Position numbers and translations under genes: made by a program
Notes under the pieces: generated by a model
Databases searched by the model: none
The model's input: the letters and a program-made list of their open reading frames with translations, nothing else
What the model was told of the DNA's origin: nothing
In this document: piece by piece, positions 1 to 10,252 of the stretch
Position numbering within the stretch: the stretch's first letter is position 1
Layout: each line of letters opens with the position of its first letter
Assembly: GCA_027596195.1 (NCBI GenBank)
Contig: JADGJG010000050.1
Span: 1 to 59,569, forward strand
From: Podochytrium sp. JEL0797
Taxonomy: Eukaryota; Chytridiomycota; Chytridiomycetes; Chytridiales; Chytriomycetaceae
Direction: 5' to 3'
DNA: 59,569 bases

Positions 1-282
1 TACAGTGAGGACGAGGCCTCGCATATCCAACACGTCACAGAGGTTCTGGAACGGCACATCAGAGCACCACAGCATTATGTTGAGCACTCTTCCCGATGAG
101 CTAGTCACAGTGACACACCGGACACAGCAATCAAACAGAGTTATGTACATGCCCAATGTGCCACCCTCAAAGTGGATTACTCCATCAACATGTTCGACAT
201 TGACAAAACCACCAACCCAGGCATGACCAAACTGACAGAAATGAGAGTCAACATTATGTAATGTACTATATAGTTCGTCATT

Positions 283-412
283 TTGCACCCTGATGTGCAG
301 ATTTTTTTGTGGCACAAGCTCAAGTGCAACACAACAAGTGAATATAATAGGTTGTCATGTTGCACCCTGATGTGCAGGTGGCACAGGTTCAAGTGCAACA
401 CGACTAGTGTGT
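283..412. repeat. Two diverged direct copies of a ~50-bp unit
   Basis: Two copies of a unit that starts with TTGCACCCTGATGTGCAG, continues through a GTGGCACA...TCAAGTGCAACAC core and ends in a short ACTAGTG or CAAGTG stretch. The copies begin near 283 and near 360 and differ by an insertion of T residues in the first. A shorter echo (ACCCTGATGTG) recurs near 1318. No coding role is visible. The repeats sit beside a reverse-transcriptase-like remnant, so they may be part of a decayed mobile element. Confidence 0.5.
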
Positions 413-838
413 CCCAACGCAATGCAGTTAGCTGTGCAGGTGGCAGTGTGGGAGCTAATACCAGGACCGCCGGCAAAGGTGGAGTTGGTGAAGGGACATG
501 ACAGGAACATGTGGACTGAGAAGGCGGGCCTGAATTCGAGAAGGAAGGAACCGGTGATGGATCAGTATTGGGACGGACAGAACCTCATTGGATGGGAAGT
601 GATTGTTGGAGGGATTTGGGTGGAGGGGAAGGTGCGGAGGAACCTCATGCTGGCGAATCGACTTGAACCTGACCTCGCCTGGCTCAACCAAGAATCTCAT
701 GGACACTATGGGAATCGCGACGGCCTCGTTGATTTTTCCGTTTCATAGATCAATCTCGATTCTCCACACAAACCTCATAGATCAGAACAACACAAGTACC
801 TCATTCAAGCTTCCCACCAGCTGCTTCCCACCCGACAA

Positions 839-1153
839 TTGAAGCACAAACGCAAGCTTTTTCTTTACAAGAACGGTTTCTATTGCATCTGCAACAACAA
901 TCTCATTGAGACCAACGACCACATCTGGGACTGCGAGTTTTTCGAAGAGGAGAAACGCCACCTCCTCATTGAATGGAGTCCACATCTTGCCATCGTTTGC
1001 AATGATGCAGAAGTTTCTGGGACTCGTGATTACATGGCTGGGTCAACCTGTAAGAACCCCATCACTCACCACCGCGCCACCAAGGACTCAACAACACGCG
1101 AGGCTGCCACCTATTCTCTATCACATCAAATCAACCTCGGAATCCACCCATGA
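839..1153 (+). mobile_element. Remnant of a LINE-type reverse transcriptase C-terminus
   Basis: The reading frame from 839 encodes a short peptide with the pattern C-x2-C-x6-E-T-x2-H-x3-C (CICNNNLIETNDHIWDC). This is the zinc-binding motif commonly found downstream of the catalytic domain in LINE-like reverse transcriptases. No catalytic YxDD motif or RNase H domain is seen in the window upstream, and the frame has no convincing start, so this is at most the degraded 3' end of an element. Only one motif supports the call; a fortuitous match is possible. Confidence 0.4.
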
Positions 1154-1233
1154 GACGCAGCACCATTTGCAATCATATCACAACTCACACTGTTTAAGTT
1201 CAATCGCTCGGAATCAATCGGAAGGAACACGCG

Positions 1234-1240
1234 TATAAAA
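1234..1240 (+). promoter_or_regulatory. TATA-box-like heptamer
   Basis: TATAAAA followed by a purine-rich stretch. No gene clearly starts downstream on this strand, so it may be a leftover promoter of the neighbouring element or chance. Confidence 0.2.
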
Positions 1241-2428
1241 GGGAGGAGGTTTGGCACACTGCCAGGATTATTATTATTCCAATAAACAACAGCTTTCCTC
1301 TTGTTCCTGCTTCACAACCCTGATGTGTCTGATTCCAAAAAGATTGTGGAACTGAGGCATGCATTGGAGGATTTTTTTTAGAGAAGCAGTGTGAGATTCC
1401 TATCTCATGGGGGGTTGGTCGTTTATTCTTGAGGAATTAATTCAGTTATTGGGTTCAATAATTTTTCTGCGGGCGGAAATTTGAATGAAAAAAATAAAGG
1501 GTCGAGTATCAAATTTGCGTGTTCTCTCTCGCTTCTGCCATTGCCAGGTCCATCACTAGTCTGGGATATCAAGAGGAGGGTCGATGATGGATGCGACCAA
1601 TGGACTGTTGGGTCAGCTTCCAACGAACACCACATGTTTGGTGTTTGGTATGAACGGCAGCCATCAAGCCACTGACCAGTGGAGACTGACTTTGAACAGT
1701 CAGAGTCATTCGCGAAACTGGTGTGCAAGGTGACATGTTCCTCAAAGAGTGGGATTCCCTGATCATCATGTAAAGTCAGTTCACACAGATACAGAGATTG
1801 TGGAAGGAGGTGGGGATCTACCACGGTAAGCAACTGCGTCAATAGAGTGTACAAACAGTTGGAAGGTGTTCTGGAAAAATCTACTTTTTTTGTATGGGGA
1901 GGAAAAGATTTTATGTTCTTGTTTGAACCCCCCCTCAATTACTTCCCTATTCTTTTTTTCTTCTCACTTTCTCAACAACGTAAAATCGGGCAATTCAGTG
2001 ATGCAGGTGATCATATGGATCTGTGGAGACAGTTGGAACCAACATCTGCATGACATGTGCATGGAATTTATGCCTCCTTGATCCGGCCATTTGAGTGGGT
2101 GGTTGGTGATGGAGTGCATGGCACTGAGATGATGCCAGAAAGTTCCGCCTTGTCGTATTCCACACCTTTAAGGTTCACTGGCACATAATCCATTTAGAAC
2201 TCCAATGAACTGGGGGTACTGCTGATCTCCCTCTTTCCGGGGGGTGCCGAGCATGCAGAGAATTACATGTTTTGACATTTGTTTTACCATTTGTTTGGTG
2301 GGTGGGTGGGAGTGGCGTGGGAGTAATGGTGGATGCACCTGAAAAAAATGTATGACCAAGGTGGCCCTTCTGCCAGAACTTCCTTCTTCCTTATATCAAT
2401 ATACAAAGTTCAAAAATATCTACTATAA
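1241..2428. other. No supportable gene
   Basis: A long stretch without recognisable genes. The longest open frame (minus strand, 1423-1938, about 170 codons) has no motif I recognise. Several T-rich and G-rich runs are present. It may be old mobile-element sequence or simple intergenic DNA. Confidence 0.5.
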
Positions 2429-3116
2429 ATGGCCGCCCTCCTCATCCCGTCTCTGCCTCCCTCTCCCCCACCGCTTCCGCAGCGGATGCCTCCCCTGACA
2501 CCTCTCCCCTCTCGGGCAGCGCGATTCCCAGAGCATGAATTGGGTGGGGTGTCAGGTGTAAGCAGCCGGCCCACAGCAGCGGCGGTGGGAAGGGGAAATC
2601 GATGGTGTGGGCACAGTATCTTATAGCATCGGCGGCGGCGACGATGAGGGTTTCGAATTGGACACCTCCACCATCTCCCCCACCTCCTCCTCGACCTCCG
2701 TCTCCACCTCGACCACCTCCTCAACCTCAAGCTCAAGCAGCATCAGCAGCGGAAGCAGCGGCGGCCATGGCAGCAGTGACGAGCCTCCACCCCCACCCCC
2801 ATCTGCGCCCACCATGTCCAGGTCCGCATTGCGTCGTGTGTGGAAGCGTCAGCAGCAGCATGCGGCTCATGCGGGCACTCTGCTTGGCACCACCGGTGAG
2901 TGACAAAATACCAGTTTCACTCTTTATCCGGCTAATTCTCTTTTTCTCTGTATACTGCGGCTTGTCGTCGTCCCTCCAGTGAGCTTATTTCTTGTGGAGC
3001 ACTGCAGTGGATGTGGAGTGGAAACAGAAAACCCCTTCCCACTCCACATCCACTGCAGTGCTTTTCGAGAAATCTGCTTCGTTCAACCCATTTCTTTCTC
3101 CTCTTCTTTCAAATAA
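2429..3116 (+). CDS. Hypothetical low-complexity protein, three-exon model
   Basis: Three-exon model: 2429-2555, 2617-2895 and 2980-3116, with GT-AG introns of 61 and 84 nt and a continuous frame, giving about 180 residues. The first exon starts at an ATG and is proline-rich (MAALLIPSLPPSPPPLPQ). The second is rich in Ser, Thr and Gly with a poly-proline stretch. The last exon is cysteine-containing and encodes part of its sequence from a perfect inverted repeat. No domain is recognised. The exon-intron model rests only on splice consensus and frame; several overlapping low-complexity frames exist, so the choice is uncertain. Confidence 0.35.
2998..3062. repeat. Perfect 24-bp inverted repeat (hairpin)
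   Basis: The left arm is 2998-3021 and the right arm 3039-3062, exact reverse complements over 24 bp (arm begins AGCACTGCAGTGGATG), with a 17-nt loop. Each arm contains the smaller palindrome CACTGCAGTG. In the gene model above it lies within the last exon. Confidence 0.85.
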
Positions 3117-3335
3117 ACACTGTTAAGCTTCTTTCAAAACGCTGCAATTCCAAAAATCAACAAGCAGGGCCACTTATTGTTCGCGTGCCGATTCATTGTT
3201 TGTTTTGTGCAATAATTCCACAGAAGATTTCCCAGCAAAAGCTCCTTTTGCCTAACCCTCCACCTCCAACCCCTCTTGGAAACGCTATTTTATACTGTCT
3301 AGGCCTCAAGATTTTCAAATTTGATTAACAACCGT

Positions 3336-3407
3336 GGGGTTATAGCTCAGTGGTAGAGCGCTTGGTTCGCATCCATGAGGCCGAGGGTTCAATCCCCTCT
3401 GGCTCCA
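3336..3407 (+). tRNA. tRNA-Ala(CGC)
   Basis: A complete cloverleaf without intron: acceptor stem 3336-3342 with 3400-3406, D arm 3345-3359 (GCTC/GAGC), anticodon stem 3361-3365 with 3373-3377, anticodon CGC at 3368-3370, T arm 3383-3399 (GAGGG-TTCAATC-CCCTC), discriminator A at 3407. The third acceptor pair is G-T (G3-U70), the identity element of alanine tRNAs, which agrees with the anticodon. One T-T mismatch lies in the anticodon stem. Internal A and B box sequences are intact. Confidence 0.9.
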
Positions 3408-3782
3408 CTTTTCAATCGATCTCTCAATTTTGTGATTGTAGATCGGGGAAGTAATGTCATCACCATTTTTTTACTTGTTTGTTTTTTCTAATAAATTTCT
3501 CTTTCAATAATGCTTATTTTTTTCCCTCCTTTTACTGCTTCGAATTTTCAAATAATTTGAGGCAGATATTGAATGTCCGACTTCCCATCTCCTTTGGGAA
3601 AGCGGCAACCAGCTTACTTCCACTTTGATTTTGGAGCCGAGCTGCTTTCGTGTTAGTTGAATTTCAGGGGCGTGCCGTGCCCGTCCCAGTTCCATTTTCG
3701 TTCAAGCAAAATACTGGCAAAATACTACTGCCCCCCCACCCAGCCGTGGCCCTCTAACCCCAAACCGCATTCGAAAACTGGC

Positions 3783-4125
3783 TCAACCCATTACTCGTCC
3801 CTGCGCCTCATTCGCAATCTCAAACGCATAAATCGCCTCCGGAATATTCTTCCACGCGCGATTCCCATCTGCACATTCACAGGATTCACAATCTGCGCCA
3901 ACATCGCGTCAAACGCCACAAAAGCCTGCTGGTTGTTATAAAACCCAGTCAAATCCGACCCCCCTTTGCAAAACGCCAGACAATACGCGTCACAGATGCC
4001 TCCACGTGTTGTCCAAGTTCCAGAGGTCTCCAGAGTTCTTGGAGCAGAACCTGAGCGAGGGAGCGACGCACAGAGGCGTTGACTGTCAACTTGATAACCT
4101 TCTCCGTTGTGTTAGCTGTTAAACA
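3783..4125 (-). pseudogene. Decayed GH5-type glycoside hydrolase fragment (mannanase/glucanase-like)
   Basis: On the minus strand, one frame encodes GGICDAYCLAFCKGGSDLTG followed by FYNNQQAFVAFDAMLAQIVN. After a one-base frame change the next frame encodes WKNIPEAIYAFEIANEAQG and then a stop. This is the order of blocks seen in fungal GH5 mannanases and glucanases: the DLTxFY segment, a helix ending in VN, and the PxIxAxExxNE block carrying the acid/base glutamate. The N-terminal part, the second catalytic Glu region and a start codon are missing. At least one frameshift separates the blocks, and a possible intron acceptor lies upstream near 4126. I infer a relic of a secreted glycosidase gene. 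Confidence 0.6.
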
Positions 4126-4344
4126 GAAGTGATAAACAAAAAATGAATATTGGATGGCGGAAGTTTTTGTTAGAACTCGCTTCCGGGCTTCAGTCTTCCT
4201 CATCAGCCATATGTTTTGACATTCTCACACCACCCTGGCTTCTCCACCTCAACGTTCTCCTCTCCCATCTTTCCCCTTTCCTTTCTCATTCTTTTAATTT
4301 TTTTTTTTTCCTCTCGTCGAAAACTCCGCGAAACAAAGGGCAAG

Positions 4345-5331
4345 ATGGACGACGACTTCTTTGGCGACATGGATGACGACCTGTTCGACAATGCGATCGA
4401 ATCGCCACTGCCCCCGCGCAAAACCATGCCCACCTCGTACGAGAAGCCGCTCGCCCAAGACGGCCAGTTTCTCTCGCCAGACGACCAACAAGCCGTTGTG
4501 GACGGATCTTTTGCGGACTTCCAACTCGTCTTCACCGGAGAAAAGCTGGCCCCATCCAACATCCAGAGCCTGATGGAGCGCGAATACCTCCTGGCAAACT
4601 ACGCATGCGTGTTGCGTGTCGGGTCACACTGGATCGCCGCCAACAAGTCCCAACCAAAACCCTTCAACTGCCTCGAAGCGTGCGATATGACGGCCCGTGC
4701 GGCCCTTCGCCAAGGCGACTGCGAAGCCGCCCTCCAAATTCTCCAAACCTGCGCCGACATTGACTTTTCCAAACCGACCCAAACTACTGCCGGCCAGTTC
4801 CTGTTCCTCGCGCAACTCTTGCGAAAGTGTGGAGATTCCGCAAAAGCGTTGAATGCCTTGATTGAGTATTCCAAAGTCCGACCAAAAGATTATCGAGCCT
4901 TCATCGAAGTCGCAGAAATCTTCAACTCCCCGATCGCCAGCGCGACTCACAAGACAGTCTCCTTGCTCGCAATGCGTCGAGCCCAATGGCTTCTCAAAAG
5001 CAGCATTTTATCGGTCCACTCGGCGACTGCTCCCGCTGTCGTATCCGAATACAGCCTCCAAGGCCACCACAACCGACATGAAATCGCGCGGATGGACGCG
5101 TTTGTCGACAATGCACCCCACAAGCATCTGATGGACGAGTTTGATGCCTCAGCGGAAGACGAAGAGGTTGTCAAGGCGCGCACTTTGTGTGAATTAAAGG
5201 ATGCGCTGCCGGACGCGTCGGACTCTGCGTTGGATTGGATTCGGGACGACGTCCTGTTGAGGCTGAGGTCCTCGGCAATGAATGATTTGGTTGAAGACGA
5301 AGAGGAAGATATTTCTCTTGCTCGGGCATAA
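4345..5331 (+). CDS. Unrecognised acidic, TPR-like helical protein
   Basis: A single-exon frame of 328 residues. The start at 4345 is chosen because MDDDFFGDMDDDLFDN looks like a natural acidic N-terminus and the upstream extension is T-rich untranslated sequence. The middle (about residues 125-210) has alternating amphipathic helices, including ALNALIEYSKVRPKDYRAFI, which resembles tetratricopeptide repeats but does not match a named family. Both ends are strongly acidic (VEDEEEDISLA at the C-terminus). No signal peptide or membrane segment is present. The likely role is as an intracellular scaffold; I do not recognise the gene. Confidence 0.7.
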   Translation: MDDDFFGDMDDDLFDNAIESPLPPRKTMPTSYEKPLAQDGQFLSPDDQQAVVDGSFADFQLVFTGEKLAPSNIQSLMEREYLLANYACVLRVGSHWIAANKSQPKPFNCLEACDMTARAALRQGDCEAALQILQTCADIDFSKPTQTTAGQFLFLAQLLRKCGDSAKALNALIEYSKVRPKDYRAFIEVAEIFNSPIASATHKTVSLLAMRRAQWLLKSSILSVHSATAPAVVSEYSLQGHHNRHEIARMDAFVDNAPHKHLMDEFDASAEDEEVVKARTLCELKDALPDASDSALDWIRDDVLLRLRSSAMNDLVEDEEEDISLARA

Positions 5332-5461
5332 AAGAGACTTTTATATTGTTAATTTCCCAGTCAGTGAACATCTCAACTTCAAAAACTTGGCCATTCCAAA
5401 CTCCTGCCGCGCCCGCAAAACAGAGCCACCGTAAGACGGCTTCCAGAAATTATGAACGCAT

Positions 5462-8400
5462 CAAACCGCCGCACAAGGACAGAACGCGAACGCGTTTGTT
5501 CAAGAGTCCTTGGAACTGCAGCTTTATATGATCTCGCTTCAGCAGCAAGTTCAAACGAACTTCATGGCTCTTCAACAGCAACTCGTAGTTGGGATATCTC
5601 GTGTCAATCGCCTCGTGGAGGCAGCCAACAAAATGGGTAGCGTAACAGCCTCGGATATGATGTCTCAAAAGTCTTCTGGGAGCGGGAGCTTCGTTGGCGG
5701 TGCAATCGATCACGATCAGTCGTCAATCTCCGAAAGGCATAAAAGTCATCTCCACCGCATCTCAGAACGCCCAACCGTTGCCATGACTGGCCGAAAAGTC
5801 GATATAGAAACACCTGCAGACTCAATGAAAAGTAGCATGGCGTGTTTTGACACCGGTGGAACAACGCGATCGTCTTTCATCTTGGCGTCTCCAGAAAGCG
5901 GCACATCCGCTGCCCTAATTCCACAACAACACGATCGCTATCAATATCATGAATACAAAGCTATGACTCCATCGTCAACAACAAGTGTCCAAGCACTTCC
6001 CGGCGTTCTCTCGAGCGGCGTTTCTGCACTGCCCCCTAACCAGCTCCAGCCAGCCCAGCCCCTTGATTCCATGATGATAATTCACCGTCGTTCAGCACCT
6101 AATACCAAGAACCTGAGTGAAATTACTTCGAAACCTATCGTCTCTGCAATTTCTCAAATGTCTCAGCTCCAAGTGGGAGGATCAACGCGTTCTCCACCAC
6201 CAAACTCCCAATTTAGTGTAAATAATAAGTCTCAATCGAGCTTGGGCGGTGTCAAATGGGACTTCACGGATTATCGATCGCAAAATACCTCGCGCAAAAA
6301 ACTTCTCAATGCGGAAGCAACGGGGGACGTTGATTTGCACCGCGCCAAATCTGCCAGTTATCAGACAAATCCACTGAAACACAGGGCTAGCGATTCTATG
6401 GCATTTCAGGTCGCGACAATGGAAAGGCATCGAGCGGAAAAGTTTAAGGAGGTTGATGGAACGGTCTCCGACATTTCTTCTGCAACCAGTATAGGAAAAT
6501 GGGTCAGTAAGATTGTTGGTATGGATGATGGGAAGGGGAAGACAATGATTGCAACATCTACAAGCTCACTCCAACAAAGCTCCCCTCAACCACCAATGAT
6601 TCTTGTGTCATCAAACTCAACCAGGCGGATAAACTCTCGTCGACAGTCAATACATTCTACTTATGGTGTCGGGTCGCCTCTCGTGGATGATGATATTAAG
6701 CAGCTGCGAAGCCCACTTGCACAAGTTCTCCATTCTGCGGACAACAGCCATACTGAGGTCTCAGCCACGAAACAGGAGCATGAATCAATTGAAATAGACT
6801 CAGAATCAGTACTGGATCAAAATCTCAGCGCTATAGCCAGCACAAAGAAGGTTGCAAGTCCCCAACCAAATGTTCGGATATTTGAGCGCTAAGAAGTTGC
6901 CAACAAGATCGAATCAGAGTCAATCAGAAGTGTCCATTCTCGGACAAGCCGAAAAACGTCCTTCTCAAAGTACTCTGCACCATCAATCCCACCCGTCAAT
7001 GAAAGGCCAAATTTGAATTCCGACGGAAAGCGAATATCAACCGACAACCAAAGATCATCAGTAGCCAAACAGCCGAGGAAAAAGAACTGGATAGATTACA
7101 TCTTCTTTGTCTCCCAATTTGAGGATCGCGGGTTTGACTATTTTCTGTCGGTTGAGGATATCAGTGATTCGAACCGCAAAATGCAAGGAATCCATACCAA
7201 TTCACCATTTGCAACAATCTTCAATTTGTTCATGATATGTAAGTAAATAACAACACTTGCATGCAAGATTCTCAAATTCGCGATGCAGGCTTCTACTGCC
7301 ATTTCAGGCATCATACCGCGACGCAACATCTAAAGTGTATCCAACAATATCATACAGGTATTTAGAAATATGATTGACCTTGAATTTTACCTTTCTGTCA
7401 TTAGTGTGTCTGGGCTGCTCGCGCTTGACACCCTCGTCAACTTTTTCACTCCCCCGATGCAGCAACGAAAATCAAGCAAACAGCTCCGCATTCCGGAAAG
7501 ATTAGGGAAATGGCAAGCATTCTATGTCAAATACTACCTCCTGATTGACATATTCTCGGCGGTGCCGTGGTCCGAAGTTATCATGTCGCAGAACCTATTC
7601 TTCCTTCTCTGCATGCTGTGTCTTGTCCGAACATTCCGATTGCCGCGTATGATGGTCAACTCTCCTTTTATCGAGTTTATCCACACGCGTATGCAAAACA
7701 CGGGAGGCATTGGAAACTCACTGACAAGGATTCTTTCCATTGGGATCATGATTGTGATATTTGTCCACACGCAAGCTTGCATTCTTTACTTTATTGGCAA
7801 GGCAAATCATTTTTCGGAATGGAACTCACTGTTTTCTCATTGGTCGGTTTATCCTGGGGGAGTGGAAATGGCACCAACAGGCGATCAATATGTTTGGATG
7901 GTCATTCAGGTACACTCCATCCTTCCACTGTTTTATTTTCTTCTCACTCTGATTCTCTAGTCTGTCGGAAACATTTTTCCAATTGGATTCAAGTGAGATT
8001 TTAGGTGAAAAGGGCTCCCGCACACTAAATTTTCATTTTCCAGAGCTGAGACCAATGCTGAACAAATTGCTTCATTCATTTTCAGCATGATTGGTGCAGT
8101 GCTTTATGCTGTTCTCATTGGTTTGATATCGAGTGCGGCCATTTCATTTGATGCCGCAGGTATGTTTTATCCTAAAAATAAATCGAGGCAATAACCTCTG
8201 ATTTAATGCCGCAGGAAAGCTGTATCGCCAAAAGATCGATGAGCTGACTGACTATCTCAATTGGAAGAATATCGACCAGAGGACAAAGAAGAAGCTGCTT
8301 GATTTCTGTAAGCGTCTGTTTCACGCGTTGTGTACAGGAATATTAAACAAAAAACACTCACCCCTTGTGCACATGAATATGAAACAAAAAACACGCAGAT

Positions 8401-9099
8401 GGCTTCAAATACATGGGTAAATATTTCGAAGAATCAAGTTTGCTTGCAGACATGAATGTGTCGCTCCGAAGAGTGAGTGAAGGGTTGTGAAGGGGGAAAG
8501 CGTGAAGCCAAACTCGCCCAGAACTCACCTTCCCTTTGATATTGAAACAGGAAATCTCAATGATGAACTGCAAGCGTCTTATTGAAAAAGTTCCATTCTT
8601 GAAACGAAATATGGGCGATGGACGCGATGAAATCTTCTTGGGACAAATCGCGACGGCTTTGGTGCCGACCTTTTTTGTCCCGGGTGATTATATTTTCAAC
8701 CAAGGCGAGCGCTCAACCGAGATGTTCTTCGTGTTATCCGGGACAGTCAACATTATTGTGAATGGGTGCATAGTGGCATCATTCAATGATGGCAACTTTT
8801 TCGGAGGTTTGATTTTCCTTTGAATTATTTTGTTAAAATTAAATTGCCCTTCAGAGGTCGCACTCATTGCGAATATTCCAAGAACCGCATCTGTCCAAGC
8901 TGCTACGGCTTGCAGCTTATACAGCCTCTCTGCAATCGACTTCCAGGCTATCATTTTGGAATTTGAAGACGTGAGGCTGAGAATTGACCAAATTTATGAA
9001 GAGAGAATGATGAGAGTTCGAATGGAGCAAGGAATACCTGAAGACTATGAGTCAAGTTATCACACACAACGATCGAGACACAAGAGCAACTTCGTTTGA
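5462..9099 (+). pseudogene. Broken copy of a cyclic-nucleotide-gated channel gene
   Basis: Near-identical to 10265-13921, including introns, but non-functional by several independent defects. The original ATG is missing: the homology begins at the fifth codon of the intact copy and an in-frame TGA precedes it. A CAA codon of the intact gene is TAA at 6890-6892. A 19-nt deletion near 7289 removes part of the exon for the first membrane helix and shifts the frame. In the C-linker the conserved KYRG block reads KYMG. The long N-terminal exon upstream of the nonsense codon is otherwise preserved at the protein level, so inactivation or recent gene conversion is young. The cyclic-nucleotide-binding domain exons (8558-9099) are still open. 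Confidence 0.85.
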
Positions 9100-9390
9100 T
9101 TTTTTTTTCTATTGTCTTTTCGAAAAACCAGATAATATAATGGAATTGACCGCAGCTCGTGGAACTGAGTCATATTCCGCTGTACGAGCTTCCGGTAGCG
9201 ACACAGCATGGATTTGAATGGTTCACGCGGAGGCAGGGGCCCTTTTTGCCACCTCCTCCGCGCTCTTCCAGTCCCTTCCTTTCCTTTATATCGTCTTCCT
9301 TATATTTAAGAAAACAAGAATATTTAATCGACTCGAGATGGTCGTGGCTTCCACCAAAAAGGGGAACTGCGAGAAAAAAAAAGCAAAAAC

Positions 9391-10209
9391 ATGTCTTTTC
9401 TTCGCCCTGCGACCTCGGCATTCACGGGATTTGGCAGCAGCATTCTATCTGCAACCAATGGACTCATGCGGTCCTTCCAACCGCTGATGGCTCAGCAGCA
9501 GATCAGAAATGTTTCGTACGTTGGGTTGAGGCCGAGACGGATGGCCCACAAGAAGATGCAAAAGGGCTTCTTCAAAACTCACAGCGGCGGATCTCTCAGA
9601 GGAACCTCTCTTCTCTTTGGAAACTTTGGGCTGCGTGTTGTGGAGGGCGGGTACGTTGCCTTCCCTTCGATTGCGCCTGATCGCTGATGAGTTTTTTCGC
9701 TGGTCATCAGTCGTTTGCAGGACAAGCAGATCGATGCTGCCAGAACCGTAATGCGTCGAGTTGTGAAGGAGGAGAAGGGCGCCCAATTCCACCTCAAGTA
9801 TGTGTGATTTTGATGATGCGTAGTGTGATTAACCTTCAATTTCAGATGTTTCACTGACCGCCCTGTCACATCCAAACCTGCCGAAGTGCGTATGGGAAAG
9901 GGAAAGGGCGCCGTGGAGTTTTTCGTGTCGTGGGTGCCCAAGGGACGCGTGATTCTGGAGGTCAGCTGTGCGCGCCGCGAGACAGGTCTGGAGGCACTGC
10001 GTGTTGCTGCCGCCGCCCTTCCCCTGCGCACCGAAATTGTCGAGTCGAAGGTTGCCGTTGACGCGACGTACGCGCCCCAGCAGGCCGTGACGCCCCCACG
10101 CTGTCTGCCGTTCTTCATCAGAAAGAGGCTTGCTGATCAGGAATTCAAAGAAAAGCTGGCGTCGAGAAGAGCAGAGCGCGTAAAGGCTGCTGCTGATGCT
10201 TCTGCATGA
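9391..10209 (+). CDS. MRPL16: Mitochondrial large-subunit ribosomal protein uL16m
   Basis: Three exons, 9391-9650, 9711-9797 and 9846-10209, give 236 residues. After an N-terminal presequence of about 45 residues (MSFLRPATSAFTGFGSSILS, rich in Ser and Arg, no acidic residues) the mature part shows the uL16 signature: RPRRMAHKKMQKG, then LLFGNFGLRVVEGGRL, QIDAARTVMRR, and the loop RMGKGKGAVEFFVSWVPKG followed by LEVS. It builds the peptidyl-transferase/tRNA region of the mitochondrial 54S subunit. It sits between the dead and live copies of the channel gene, so the channel duplication is not a simple head-to-tail tandem. Confidence 0.95.
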
Positions 10210-10252
10210 ATAAACGCCTTCGCAAAGGAAATTTTTTGGAAATCTTGCTCAC

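Noticed and set aside
1423..1938. 171-codon minus-strand open frame as a gene
   Set aside because: No motif, atypical composition, no neighbouring splice or promoter signals, within a region of mobile-element debris.
7280..7330. Copy 1 of the CNG channel as a functional gene with alternative splicing
   Set aside because: Missing start, an internal TAA, a 19-nt coding deletion and a changed C-linker residue cannot all be bypassed by splicing.
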